Both the position numbers and the translations under genes were made by a program. DNA of 64,000 nucleotides, taken from NCBI GenBank assembly GCA_009193035.1, contig SWDT01000171.1:1-64000 (forward strand). Direction: 5' to 3'. Source of the DNA: Halicephalobus mephisto. Its lineage: Eukaryota; Nematoda; Chromadorea; Rhabditida; Panagrolaimidae. A model generated the notes under the pieces. The model made no database searches. It was not told where the DNA came from and saw nothing but the letters and a program-made list of their open reading frames with translations. Every line of letters starts with the position of its first letter. Positions within the stretch are counted from its first letter, which is position 1. Positions 54,719-64,000 of this stretch are shown here, piece after piece.

Positions 54719-57700
54719 TCAAAATTCAGGACCTCTGAATTCTCCCAGAGCCTGGAGGGGTTGTTGAGGTCTTCGTTCTGAGGCTCTTCTGATGACCCCT
54801 TGATGGGTGGCTTGAGGACGGACCAGGGGTTGTTTTTCCGGAGGAGCGAGGACCCATTGGACTCTCGGGGCTCTGCCATCGCGAAGACGGAACTAAAAAT
54901 CCACCAATTACCGTAATATTAAAAAAGATTTAAAATTTAGGTAAAAAAGTTGATTTCGAAACTGAGCTACCAGATTTTCCATTTTTTTACTTCTATTTGC
55001 TTTTCATGAAATTCAAAAAACACTTTAGTTAAAAAATAAGAAATTTTTACGAAATATTTTAGATGCAATTTTCTAGAAATCTAAAATTTAGGTAAAAAAC
55101 GAGTGCGAGTCGATTTAAAGTGGTCAGATTTTCCTTTTTGATTCACTTTACGCGGGAATTCGAAAATTAAAATAATAAAAAATTATGATTTTTTAAGAAA
55201 TTTTTTCAATATAAATTTTGAGGATTTTTAAGAAGTTTAGGTAAAAAAGAGAACGAGTCGATTTGAAGTTGCCAGATTTTCCTTTTTTTACTTCCACTCG
55301 CTCTTGCGCAGAAATTCAAAAAACTACATTGGTTAAAAAACAAGAAATTATCATAAAATCCGCTTGATATGGATTTCTAGAAATCTAAAATTTAGGTAAA
55401 AAACGAGCGCGAGTCGATTTGAAGTTGCCCGATTTTCCACTTTTTTACTTCCACTCGCTCTTGCGCGCGAATTCGAAAATTCAAAAAAAATATTTTTCAA
55501 ATTATACTTGTTAAACTTTAAAAATAAAAACTTACTTTCGTTGAGGCAATGTAGGCAGATCTGACACATTGGATAACTGCATTAAGCAAGTTTTTAACGT
55601 TCTGGATGAGACTAGTGACTGAATCCAGACCTCTGACTTCTAGTTTGTCCCCGACGTGCTGGATGTCGGCTTTGACACGACTAGTGATTCTCAATTGATG
55701 TGACAAAGTTGAAATTCTGCCAATATATGCAAATAAATCTTTTTTCGTGTCACTTTCTACACAATCATTTCCGATATCCATAGCCAAAGAATTAAGCCGA
55801 TTTCCGGCAGTGGCGATTTGTTGAGCGGTGTCGATGACGTCTTTTGTTCTTTTCAAAGGTCCTCTTCCTTTTGTAAACTGTGTCATATCATCACACATCA
55901 AACACATCTGTTTCGCAATCGTTATTAAATCGTTTCCGGCTTCGTCCCATTTTCCGACTTCATGGATAAATTTCCTTTGGGTTATGTTAAAAACATCAAT
56001 TTGTTCTTGAATTTTTCTTTTTGATTCCTCGGGCAGTTTTCGAAGAATCAATTGTTGATTATCACCATCATCGCTGATCTGAGAAGCATTGTCCAAAGCC
56101 GTGGTGGCGCCGTCCTCGACGTATTCGTTGTCGGAATCCACTTCGTCCGGATTATGGTTCATCAAAACAGCAGTTCGGATATCTCTTACAGCATTATCGA
56201 TTAATTCACAAGCTGCAATCATTTCATCTGATTCTTTATTTAATTCATTTTTATCCATTTCTGATCCTTTGGTTTGAATACTGTTAACTACTGTAGTTGC
56301 TCTTTGAACAAATTCATCCCGAAGAATATCATTGAGCATTTTCGTGGCTGTTCTCACGTTGTCTGTGTAGGGACACTTGTTGAGGGTGTCCATTTCGGCG
56401 TTGACGACTTCGCAGACCCTGAGGCTCCGACCCCTGATGGCCCCGGCCGATCTGTCTACCGTATCCGGATCAGGGCCATCTGGAGACAGAATAGCCGCAA
56501 TGGCCTGTTCAGTGTCTTCTTGAATATGAGCTTCACTAACAGCCAGAAAATCGACGATACTTATCATCCTATCAACGGCCAAAGTGAGTAATTTTACTCT
56601 ATCAAGCCAAAGAATTTCAAATGATCTCATATTTTCATCAATTACTTTTGAATCCGGTTTTTCACAAAGTAACACAGCTGCATTCACGACTTGTGGAACC
56701 AAAGTCTCACAACAAAGAGCCGCGTACCTCACAATGCTGTTAGCGTCCTTGTCGGAGGACATATCGCAGACCTTCCTCGCAACGTCAACCATCCTCTCCG
56801 CATGTTGTACAAAAACATCCGCGGTTTCGTGAGTTTCTTCCATGTTGCCTTTCCTCGCAGCAGCTATCATCATTGCCAAAGGGGTTCTAGTATCCAAAAA
56901 AGCATCACTAACATGATCCGCAATGGCTCTTCTGAGATGTCTTCGAAGATCTTTTATCTTGTGCATGGCGTTATCCACTGAGAACTCCAAGTCGTCATCA
57001 GCTTCAGTTTTCCCCATCTAAAAAATTTTAATTTTTCAATATTTTAAAATTTTTAGGATTTTTTAGTTTCGGAAATCTTCCACAAAATTCGAAGGAGATT
57101 TGTGGAAGTTCTGATGAGATTTTAGAAAATTCCGAGGAGCTCATATTAAGGTAGAAAAATTTTAATCAGATTCTAGACAATTTCAAAAATTTCCAAATAA
57201 ATTCTGAAAAGTTCTAGAAATTCTAATTAAAAAATTTCTAATTTTTCAAAGTTTAAAAAACTTCGATGTGATTCTGGAAAATTCTGAAAACTAATAAACT
57301 CTGAAAAGTTCTAGAAATCCTAATAAATTAAAAAATTTTTGATTTTTCAAAGTTTAGAAAACTTCAATGAGTATCTGAAAAGCTTCAAAAATTTCCCAAT
57401 AAATTCTGGGAGATTCTAGAAATTCTAATTAAAAAATTTCTAATTTTTCAAAGTTTAAAAAACTTCAATGAGATTCTGGAAAATTCTAAAAACTAATAAA
57501 CTCTGAAAATTTTCGGAATCTTCTATTAATTTAAAAAACCTATGAAATTCTGGAAAACTTCAGAAACCCTTACTAAATCCCAAAAGACCTCAGAATCTCC
57601 TAAAAGATCCTACAAAATTTAAATAAAAAATTCCGAAATTTGTCAATTTTTTAAATTTTTTAAAAATCTTCAGAAACTTTCAATTCTGGAATCTACAGAA

Positions 57701-59208
57701 TCCTAAAATTCAAAAATTGATATATAAAAATTACATTTAATTCGTACTGCTTGAGCAACTCCTGGAGGGCTTGTCTTAGGTTGTTGTTTCCGTTCCGGAT
57801 CTGGTCGGCCCGGCTCTCCCTCGTTCCGGGCCATTCCGCAATTTTCGCCGTGTCCTGAATAATGGTCTCCAGAAGTTCTTCCAATTTTTTTCTATCGCTT
57901 TTTTTGTAAGTTGTGTGATCCATGTAGATGTGATTTTGGAACTTATCAAGATTCGCGGCGAGAGCGTTGAGGGATCTTTGTTGGCTTAATCCGACATCCC
58001 GAGGGACGGGCTGGCCGTTGAGAGCACATTGGACTCCGTTCAGGGCCCGGAGCATCTGATCGTGCGAAAAATCCTTGATGACCTTCGCTTCGTGGAGATC
58101 GGGATGATGGATGTAGGTTTTGCTGGAGGCGATCATGATTGGAGTGGTGATTTTCAGAAGAGCCATAGATGTTTTTAAATCGTCTATCTGAGCCGGATCC
58201 TTCATGTCCTTCAACCTCTTCTTCGTCAGCTCAGTCAACTCCTGCATCTCGGTTCTGAACACCGTGACCCTCTCCACGAGTTCCTCCTCGGTCCTCGCGC
58301 TGGCGATGGAGTCAATCAGCATCCTCACCCTGTCAGTTTTGTCTATAATCTGCTGCAGATCAAGCATATCCGCCGCAATCATCAATCTCGCCACATTCAT
58401 CAACAAAATCCTCCCAGCTTCAGAAGTCCTTATCCTCTGAGCCACATTAGAAGTATTCTGAACAAACGCAGCAGCCGTTTCCATGAAATCCTCTCCAGAA
58501 AGTTTCACCGCTTTGACCAAAGCCCCAAAGTTGGTCCTGGACTCCTCCGTAACCAGTGTCTCAACTTTCCGGATGGCGCTCTCGCCGATCATGACGAAGT
58601 TCCTTATGGATTCGCCGCATCTCTTGTAGAGATCACCAGGCCCAGTCGTTTGTCTGTGACCTTCAAAATAGGATCCTTGAAGTTCCGTTACCTAAAAATA
58701 AAGACATTTAAAAACATCCACAAACATTGTAAAGTTTCCATATATCAACTTGGTAAAATTCTCATATACAATTATTTGAAAATTTGCATATATGGATGTT
58801 AGAAAATCCTCATATCTAAATGTCGGAAAATTTGCATATATGGAAGTTAGAAAATCCTTATAAACATTGCGAAATTTCCATATATGGATGTCGAAAAATT
58901 TACATATGTGGATGTTAGAAAATCCTTATAAACATTGCGAAATTCCCATATATGGATATTTAAAAATTTGCATATATGGAAGTTAGAAAATCCCTATAAA
59001 CATTGCAAAATTTCCATATATGGATGTTAATGAGAGTATATATGGTGGATTATTGCGAGTTTGAAGTTAATGTAAACAATTGTAGACTTACTAAAGCAAC
59101 GAAAGGAGCCACGAGTCTTTCGATGGTTTTTGTCCTCAGATCCTTCGGGTCGACGATGAAGAAGGATTCATTATCCTCTTGCATAGCCACGTTCGATATC
59201 GGTGGCAT
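54719..59208 (-). CDS. hmp-1: Alpha-catenin HMP-1
   Basis: Exons 59208-59092, 58691-57735, 57017-55536 and 54892-54719 are all phase 0 and give 909 residues (C. elegans HMP-1 is 927). Alpha-catenin ties the cadherin-beta-catenin complex to actin at adherens junctions and is essential for epidermal morphogenesis. The N-terminus FIVDPKDLRTKTIERLVAPF opens the beta-catenin-binding bundle. Vinculin-type helical bundles follow (NFVMIGESAIRKVETLV, RAIADHVSDAFLDTRTPL). The C-terminal actin-binding bundle contains AGNDLITIAKQMCLMCDDMT, KGRGPLKRTKDVIDTAQQIA and NAVIQCVRSAYIASTK. The short last exon gives APPEKQPLV ... IRRASERRPQQPLQALGEF, matching the alpha-catenin tail. TTTTTAG|C precedes the ATG directly, a trans-splice acceptor context. 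Confidence 0.96.
54940..55490. repeat. AAAACGAGCGCGAGT repeat block in hmp-1 last intron
   Basis: Four copies of the module described at 47090-47490. The stretch from ACATTGGTTAAAAAACAAGA through AAACGAGCGCGAGTCGATTT is nearly base-for-base the same in both introns. Confidence 0.82.
57040..57690. repeat. hmp-1 intron with degenerate AAATTCTGAAAA repeats
   Basis: Units such as TTCTAATTTTTCAAAGTTTA and AACTTCAATGAGATTCTGGA repeat three to four times. This is an intron; no other feature is seen. Confidence 0.6.
58735..59035. repeat. ~58-bp tandem repeat in hmp-1 first intron
   Basis: About five copies contain TTTGCATATATGGATGTTAG and AAAATCCTTATAAACATTGC. Confidence 0.8.
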
Positions 59209-59277
59209 GCTAAAAATGGTTAAATTTATATGAAAATTAAACATTTAAGTTTATGCACGAAAATGACAAAATTCATA

Positions 59278-59454
59278 TACAGTAAAACTTGGATATAAGA
59301 TACCCCCGCTATAACATATATCGCGTTACAGCACACGGTCTGAGCGAGTTTGGTTAGTCTGTCTTCAAATTCACCCCTGCTCTAATATATCCTTTTTTAT
59401 AAAGTACTCCTGGCCCGGTCCCAAGGGGCTATCTTATATCCAAGTTCGACTGTA
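59278..59454. mobile_element. MITE family B, copy 2
   Basis: Termini TACAGTAAAACTTGGATATA and TATATCCAAGTTCGACTGTA are inverted repeats with TA at both edges. An inner pair (AAGATACCCC / GGGGCTATCTT) extends the complementarity. About 177 bp, non-coding, 70 bp upstream of the hmp-1 start codon. Confidence 0.83.
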
Positions 59455-60100
59455 TGACGACAGACACTTCAATCCATATATGGAAACAGATCCGAATTCA
59501 TATATGAAAATAAACATTTAAAAAAACAAATTTAAAAAAAAAATTCATATATGAAATTAGTGGTGTTTTGACTCATATGTAATTGATGAATGTTTAGAGT
59601 TGTATTTGAATGCTAAACATCCAGATTTACGTATGAAAAGAAAAATATATAAATTTATACACAAAAACCAAAAATCAACAAAATTTGCGGTGAATGAAGA
59701 CCAACATTCCTCTGTTATCTCCACTGAAGAAAGGACTAACTGGCAAGGACCAGGCGAAAATTGGCTTATTTGGTCGAGAGGTGGAAAGCCGGAAATTTTC
59801 TCGAGAAGAATTTACTCCATTTGAAGAATATTGAAAAACATTATTATTCGTAGAATTCCCCCATTTAAAAATTATAAAAAAATTTAAAAAGTCCAAAATT
59901 ATAAAAAAAATTTTAAAGTCCAAAATTGATTTTTATCGGAATTAAGCAACTTCCCGGAAAACTGATAAAAAAGGAAAAACGGGCCTGAATAAGACACGAA
60001 GTAAACAAAAATTCCCAAACAAGAACCAATAAGCCAAAAAATTGGATGATTCATATGTTAAAAAACATTTTTGTCATTTTTTATCAAGGATCGATTTTCG
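59455..60100. other. hmp-1 5' flank, no gene recognised
   Basis: AT-rich, with a short segment of more balanced composition at 59680-59820 (GAAGACCAACATTCC ... GGCAAGGACCAGGCGAAAA). Open frames on both strands have no supporting domain or splice context. Confidence 0.45.
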
Positions 60101-60109
60101 AAAAAAGAA

Positions 60110-60360
60110 AAATCGGTAAGGATTCGATCAATTTTTCCTTCTTCGACTGTTTTTTCCCTGGCCAGATCGGTCCCCGTGACTGGCGAGAAAAAACGGTCAA
60201 CGTCCTTGGCGCGCACGGTCCGAGGGACGCACAGTGACCAGTGCGAGAGAGGCGATCGGGTCGTTTGGCAGGTTCTCATTTTTCCGAGAGTCAAACATGA
60301 GTCATCCCGCTGGGCTTGATCTAATCTTCCTAAACTGTCTTCAAGACAGATTTATCCTTT
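60110..60360. promoter_or_regulatory. GC-rich island upstream of hmp-1
   Basis: About 250 bp well above local GC (TTTTCCCTGGCCAGATCGG, GGCGCGCACGGTCCGAGG, GGCGATCGGGTCGTTTGGC) in otherwise AT-rich repeats, roughly 1 kb upstream of the hmp-1 start. Both strands have short open frames of unknown content. Candidate distal promoter or untranslated first exon. Confidence 0.35.
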
Positions 60361-60419
60361 GATCTGGGTCAGCAAAATATTCAATCCAAAAATGCAAAAT
60401 TCCAAAGAAAAATTTGGCA

Positions 60420-61735
60420 GTTTATGTTTGGGAATTTTTATAAAACGGTCCTGACACGAATTTTTGAAATTTTTAAAATCAATAAAAAATTAAAAAATAA
60501 TTTCACAAAAGTGTCCTGGTGTGGATTTTAGAGTTTTTAAGGTGAATTTTTAAGTTTTTTTTACAAAATGGTCCCGACACGAATTTTTAAAAATTCAAAA
60601 AATCCAAAATGGATATAAAGTACTCTTGAGACGAATTTTAGAATGTTTAAAAATATTAAAATCAATGTAAAGTTAAAAATTAATTTTTTGCAAAATGGTC
60701 CCGAGGCGAATTTTTAAAAATTCAAAAAATCTAAAATGGATATAAAGTACTCTTGAGACGAATTTTAGAATGTTTAAAAATATTAAAATCAATGTAAAGT
60801 TAAAAATTAATTTTTTACAAAATGGTCCCGACACGAATTTTTAAAAATTCAAAAAATCTAAAATGGATATAAAGTACTCTTGAGACGAATTTTAGAATGT
60901 TTAAAAATATTAAAATCAATGTAGAGTTAAAAATTAATTTTTTGCAAAATGGTCCCGAGGCGAATTTTTCGATATTTTAGAATTTTCTAAAAAAATATTT
61001 AAAAAGACGAAAAATTTTGAAATTTCGAAAAAATTCAGAACCTTCTGACGGATTCTGGAGGTCATTAGAATGTTTCATCAAATTCCGAAATTTAAAAAAA
61101 TCTAAAAAATTTATAATTTTAAAAATATGAAAAATTTTGAAATTTAAAAATCTCGAAAAAATTCAGAATCTTCTGACGGATTCTGGAGGTCATTAGAATG
61201 TTTCATTAAACTTCAGATACCTTCAAAAACTTCTCATAGATTCTGGAAGACTAAAATTTTATAATTTTTTTAAACATTTTTTAAAATTCCATAATTTTTA
61301 AAAATTTCAAAAATTCTTTAATTTAAAAAGTTTTAAATTTTTATAAATTTTCTTAATTTTAAGAAGTTCAGAAATTTAAAGTTTTTTAATTTTTATAAAT
61401 TTCGATAATTTTTAATTTTCTGCAAAAATTAAAATTGTTCCAAATTTTAAGAAGTTCGCAAATTTTTAAGTTTTTGATTTTTAAAATTTTTGATAATTTT
61501 TTAATTTTAAGAAGTTCAAAAATTTAAAGTTTTTTAATTTTTGAAATTTCGGTAATTTTTTAATTTTCTGCAAAAATTAAAATTTTTAAAAATTTTAAGA
61601 AGTTCGAAAATTTAAAGTTTAAAAATTTCGATAATTTTTTAATTTTCTGCAAAAATTAAAATTTTTGAAAATTTTAAGAAGTTCGAAAATTTAAAGTTTT
61701 TAATTTTCTGCAAAAATTAAAACTTTTTTAAAAAC
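60420..61735. repeat. Tandem repeats with GGTCCCGACACGAATTTTT
   Basis: 60540-60970 has three copies of a 120-bp unit (AATGGTCCCGACACGAATTT, AATGGATATAAAGTACTCTT, GAGACGAATTTTAGAATG). 60990-61260 has two copies of a unit with CAGAATCTTCTGACGGATTC. 61360-61735 repeats TTTTAAGAAGTTCGAAAATT. No gene seen. Confidence 0.8.
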
Positions 61736-61742
61736 AAGACCC

Positions 61743-61880
61743 ATGGTCAATTTTCGACAAGAAGCTACTCGACCTTCAAAGCCGCAAACAAACAATGTTT
61801 TCTCACTCGAGAACGGACCTCGAGGATTAGTCCGGCTTGACCGATCCCTACAAGTCCAAAAATTCGATGACGTCTAAATT
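61743..61880 (+). other. Isolated 45-codon open frame, unassigned
   Basis: An ATG opens a frame of ordinary composition (MVNFRQEATRPSKPQ ... GPRGLVRLDRSLQV) in a 140-bp island of normal GC between repeats. Possible donors inside it would leave phase 0, which does not fit the exon-like stretch at 62852. Regulatory island, untranslated exon or coding exon cannot be told apart. Confidence 0.25.
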
Positions 61881-62319
61881 CAAAAGTAGTTTTATTTTTT
61901 CAAAAGGTCGTTTGAGGGCCCAAGCAAGTTTACTCAAAATTAATTTCGATCTATTTTTTATTCATGAATAACTTTATTCCGTCACTTTTCTTCAAGAACG
62001 AAAATATTGGTTTTTAGAAAGAATTTTTTGCAGAATAATGCAATCCAAAAAGGTTTTAAATAATTTTTTAAAATTTAACATAATTAAAAAAAATAAAAAA
62101 ATTTTAATTTTTTTACAAAAACTAATTTTTATAAAATTTTAAAAAAATTGATTTTTATTTAAAATTAAAAAAATTTATTTTTATAAAATTTAAAAAAAAT
62201 TGATTTTTATTTAAAATTAAAAAATTGTTTTTGTAGAAAATTTTGGATTACTGTAGTTTAGTAAAATTTTGAAAGTTTTTAGTTTAGTGTGTACTTGTAG
62301 AATCTTCAAAAACGTGCAA

Positions 62320-62840
62320 AAGTAGAAATTTTATGCTCATTGGTCTTAAGTGGAAAGTTTTGAATTTTCGTGTTAGGACCATTTTTTTGGAAAATTTTAA
62401 AGATTTTAAATTTTTTCACAGTAAATTGATTTTGAAATTTTATAAAAATATGTAGAATAAAAATTTCACATTTTTTGATCCCAAGTGGAAAATTTTGAAT
62501 TTTCGTGTTGGGACCATTTTTTTTGGAAAATTTTAAAGGTTTTAAATTTTTTCACAGTAAATTGATTTTGGAATTTTATAAAAATATGTAGAATAAAAAT
62601 TTCACATTTTTTGGTCCCAAGTGGAAAGTTTTGAATTTTCGTGTTAAGACAAGTTTTTAGAAATTTTAAAGGTTTTAAATTTTTTCAGAGTAAATTAATT
62701 TTGGAATTTTATAGATATATGTAAAATAAAAATTTCTTATTTTCTGGTCCCAAGTGGAAAGTTTTGAATTTTCGTGTTAAGACAAGTTTTTAGAAAATTT
62801 TAAACAATTTTTATAAAATAATGTTTTATTTAAAAATATT
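62320..62840. repeat. ~130-bp tandem repeat (GGTCCCAAGTGGAAAGTTTT)
   Basis: Four copies contain GGTCCCAAGTGGAAAGTTTT, GAATTTTCGTGTTAGGACCA and ATATGTAGAATAAAAATTTC. Between 61880 and 62320 only AT-rich sequence is seen. Confidence 0.82.
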
Positions 62841-62851
62841 AGCAACAATCT

Positions 62852-62951
62852 GACATTGACAATACCAAACCATAGATATTATGGCACTCGTATTAAAGCA
62901 TGGACGAAAGAAACAACGACATGGCAGCTAGGATATGGATTAGCTGGATAA
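62852..62951 (+). other. Possible orphan terminal exon
   Basis: After AAAATATTAG (acceptor-like) the plus strand is open for 33 codons of gene-like composition (NNLTLTIPNHRYYGTRIKAW ... WQLGYGLAG) ending in TAA, 3 bp from the stop of the minus-strand cysteine-rich gene. I find no matching upstream exon. The signal could also come from the 3' UTR of the minus-strand gene. Confidence 0.3.
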
Positions 62952-62954
62952 ATA

Positions 62955-63495
62955 TTATTCAACATCGGCTTTGCTATGCCAATTTTCGAGCAATTGATCG
63001 ATGATATCAATTTTTTTTGATATTTTGATTAAAAAATTCGGAATTTTCATGATTCGATTTTTTTCAATTGGAATTTTTTTTAAAAAATTGAACAAATTTT
63101 CGGAATACGGTGGTCTGTGTCCGAAGCATCTGAACAAACAAGACCCTCCACTGCAGCAGATGGAATTCAGAATTGTTTCGTTGAAGCAGATTCCGGTTTT
63201 GCAACAATCAAGTCCGATTTTCTCGATGGATTCGTCGTTGACTTGATTTATTTGCACTAAAATACCGTAATTTAGGACGATTTAAAAAGAAAAATTTACA
63301 TAAAACATGGTCGTAAGAGGTGTTACTGTAGCACGGGGTCTGGAGGTCGATGGGGGTACAGAGGGCTTCGATTCTTTCTACAGTAAGATCCACACATTCT
63401 TGGTCGGATCTGTGGGTGTGTTTTGCCGAAGAAAATCCAAATTCCATCATCACGATCAATATCCAAGTGTACAACTGAGAAAAAAACTGACACAT
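62955..63495 (-). CDS. Small secreted cysteine-rich protein (ET/Ly6-like or insulin-like)
   Basis: Exons 63495-63300 and 63256-62955 join in phase (HVL|LQINQ). Residues 1-24 (MCQFFSQLYTWILIVMMEFG...) form a signal peptide. The secreted part has about ten cysteines: a C-x11-C pair (ECVDLTVERIEALC), TPC, then LDCCKTGICFN and ICCSGGSCLFRCFG. CC-x4-C-F-N resembles the CCxTDxCN ending of nematode ET-module and Ly6-type domains. The C-x11-C spacing followed later by CC...C...C also recalls insulin B and A chains, though A-chain spacing is off by one at two places. I favour ET/Ly6-like. The last roughly 45 codons are AT-rich and Lys/Ile-rich (FLKKIPIEKNRIMKIPNF) and may include an unrecognised intron. 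Confidence 0.6.
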
Positions 63496-64000
63496 CTGGA
63501 AATTTAATAATAATTAAAATATAAAAAATTTTTAAAAATTTTCCCGACACGAATTTTCGAAAATTTTAAAAATAAATTTCTAAAATAAAATATTTTTAAA
63601 AATTTCAAAAATAAAATAATTTTTAAAATTTCTAAAATTAAATATTTTAATAAAAATTTCTAAAATTAAATATTTTAATAAAAATTTTTGAAATTAAATA
63701 TTTTAATAAAAATTTCTAAAATTAAATATTTTAATAAAAATTTTTGAAATTAAATATATTTAAAAATTGTCTCGACACGAATTTTTAGATACTTTTAAAA
63801 ATTGATATTTTTAATGATTTTGAAAATATTTTGGGATTTTCTACAAGATTCTGAAGGTTTCTAAAAGAACTCACAGAATTTCAAAAAGTTCTGCAAGTTT
63901 TTAAAGGATTTTAGAAAATTTTCAGAAAATTAAAAAAAAATTAGAAAATAAAAAAATTTAGGATTTTATTAAATTTTAAAAGTTTCAAAAATTCTACAAA
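63496..64000. repeat. AT-rich tail of the window
   Basis: Includes TTTTCCCGACACGAATTTTC motifs and a tandem array of AAATTAAATATTTTAATAAA with AATTTCT (63600-63770, about 31-bp unit). No gene seen. Confidence 0.65.

Overview
The window looks like a gene-rich piece of a free-living rhabditid nematode genome. It is AT-rich, its spliceosomal introns end in TTTTAG or TTTCAG, and several start codons sit a few bases after a TTTTAG trans-splice-type acceptor. Short dispersed motifs such as CTACAGTA and CGTGTCGGGACC are reminiscent of Caenorhabditis, and several encoded proteins resemble C. elegans families closely (synaptobrevin almost residue for residue, alpha-catenin HMP-1, RGEF-1, EHBP-1). A Caenorhabditis or close relative is my best guess; the species cannot be named from this window. 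Gene models below were spliced by hand, and intron phases agree across nearly every junction.

Layout. 0.5-2.1 kb (-): an SH2-pseudokinase with both key sites lost. 2.6-5.4 kb (-): a two-exon Baeyer-Villiger-type flavin monooxygenase whose intron holds two different MITEs. 5.4-8.8 kb: gene-free, with two more MITEs, minisatellites and a tRNA-derived SINE flanked by a 22-bp target-site duplication. 8.8-11.4 kb (-): the pre-rRNA methyltransferase Spb1/FTSJ3. 12.2-17.6 kb (+): a divergent TOM40-like beta-barrel gene followed 112 bp later by an ionotropic-receptor-like gene, possibly an operon. 17.6-20.3 kb (-): syntaxin-18, meeting the receptor gene tail to tail with 3 bp between stop codons. 21.9-22.3 kb (-): synaptobrevin snb-1. 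24.6-29.8 kb (+): ehbp-1. 29.8-36.5 kb: repeats. 36.6-47.8 kb (+): rgef-1, whose 5.1-kb third-exon/fourth-exon interval (36816-41945) hides two minus-strand genes for short secreted peptides and a ~690-bp foldback palindrome. 48.7-49.9 kb (-): a nematode 7-TM chemoreceptor. 50-52.5 kb: satellite-like arrays. 52.7-53.1 kb (-): a tiny two-exon gene for a histidine-rich (Asp-His-His)n peptide. 54.7-59.2 kb (-): hmp-1 alpha-catenin. 59.2-62.8 kb: promoter-like islands and repeats. 62.9-63.5 kb (-): a small cysteine-rich secreted protein.

The recognised genes fall into membrane traffic (syx-18, snb-1, ehbp-1), adhesion and signalling (hmp-1, rgef-1), housekeeping (Spb1, TOM40-like) and lineage-specific accessory genes (receptors, secreted peptides, pseudokinase, monooxygenase). 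The accessory genes and repeats hold most of the novelty: the nested peptide pair, the His-rich peptide, the Baeyer-Villiger enzyme and the double-dead SH2-pseudokinase.
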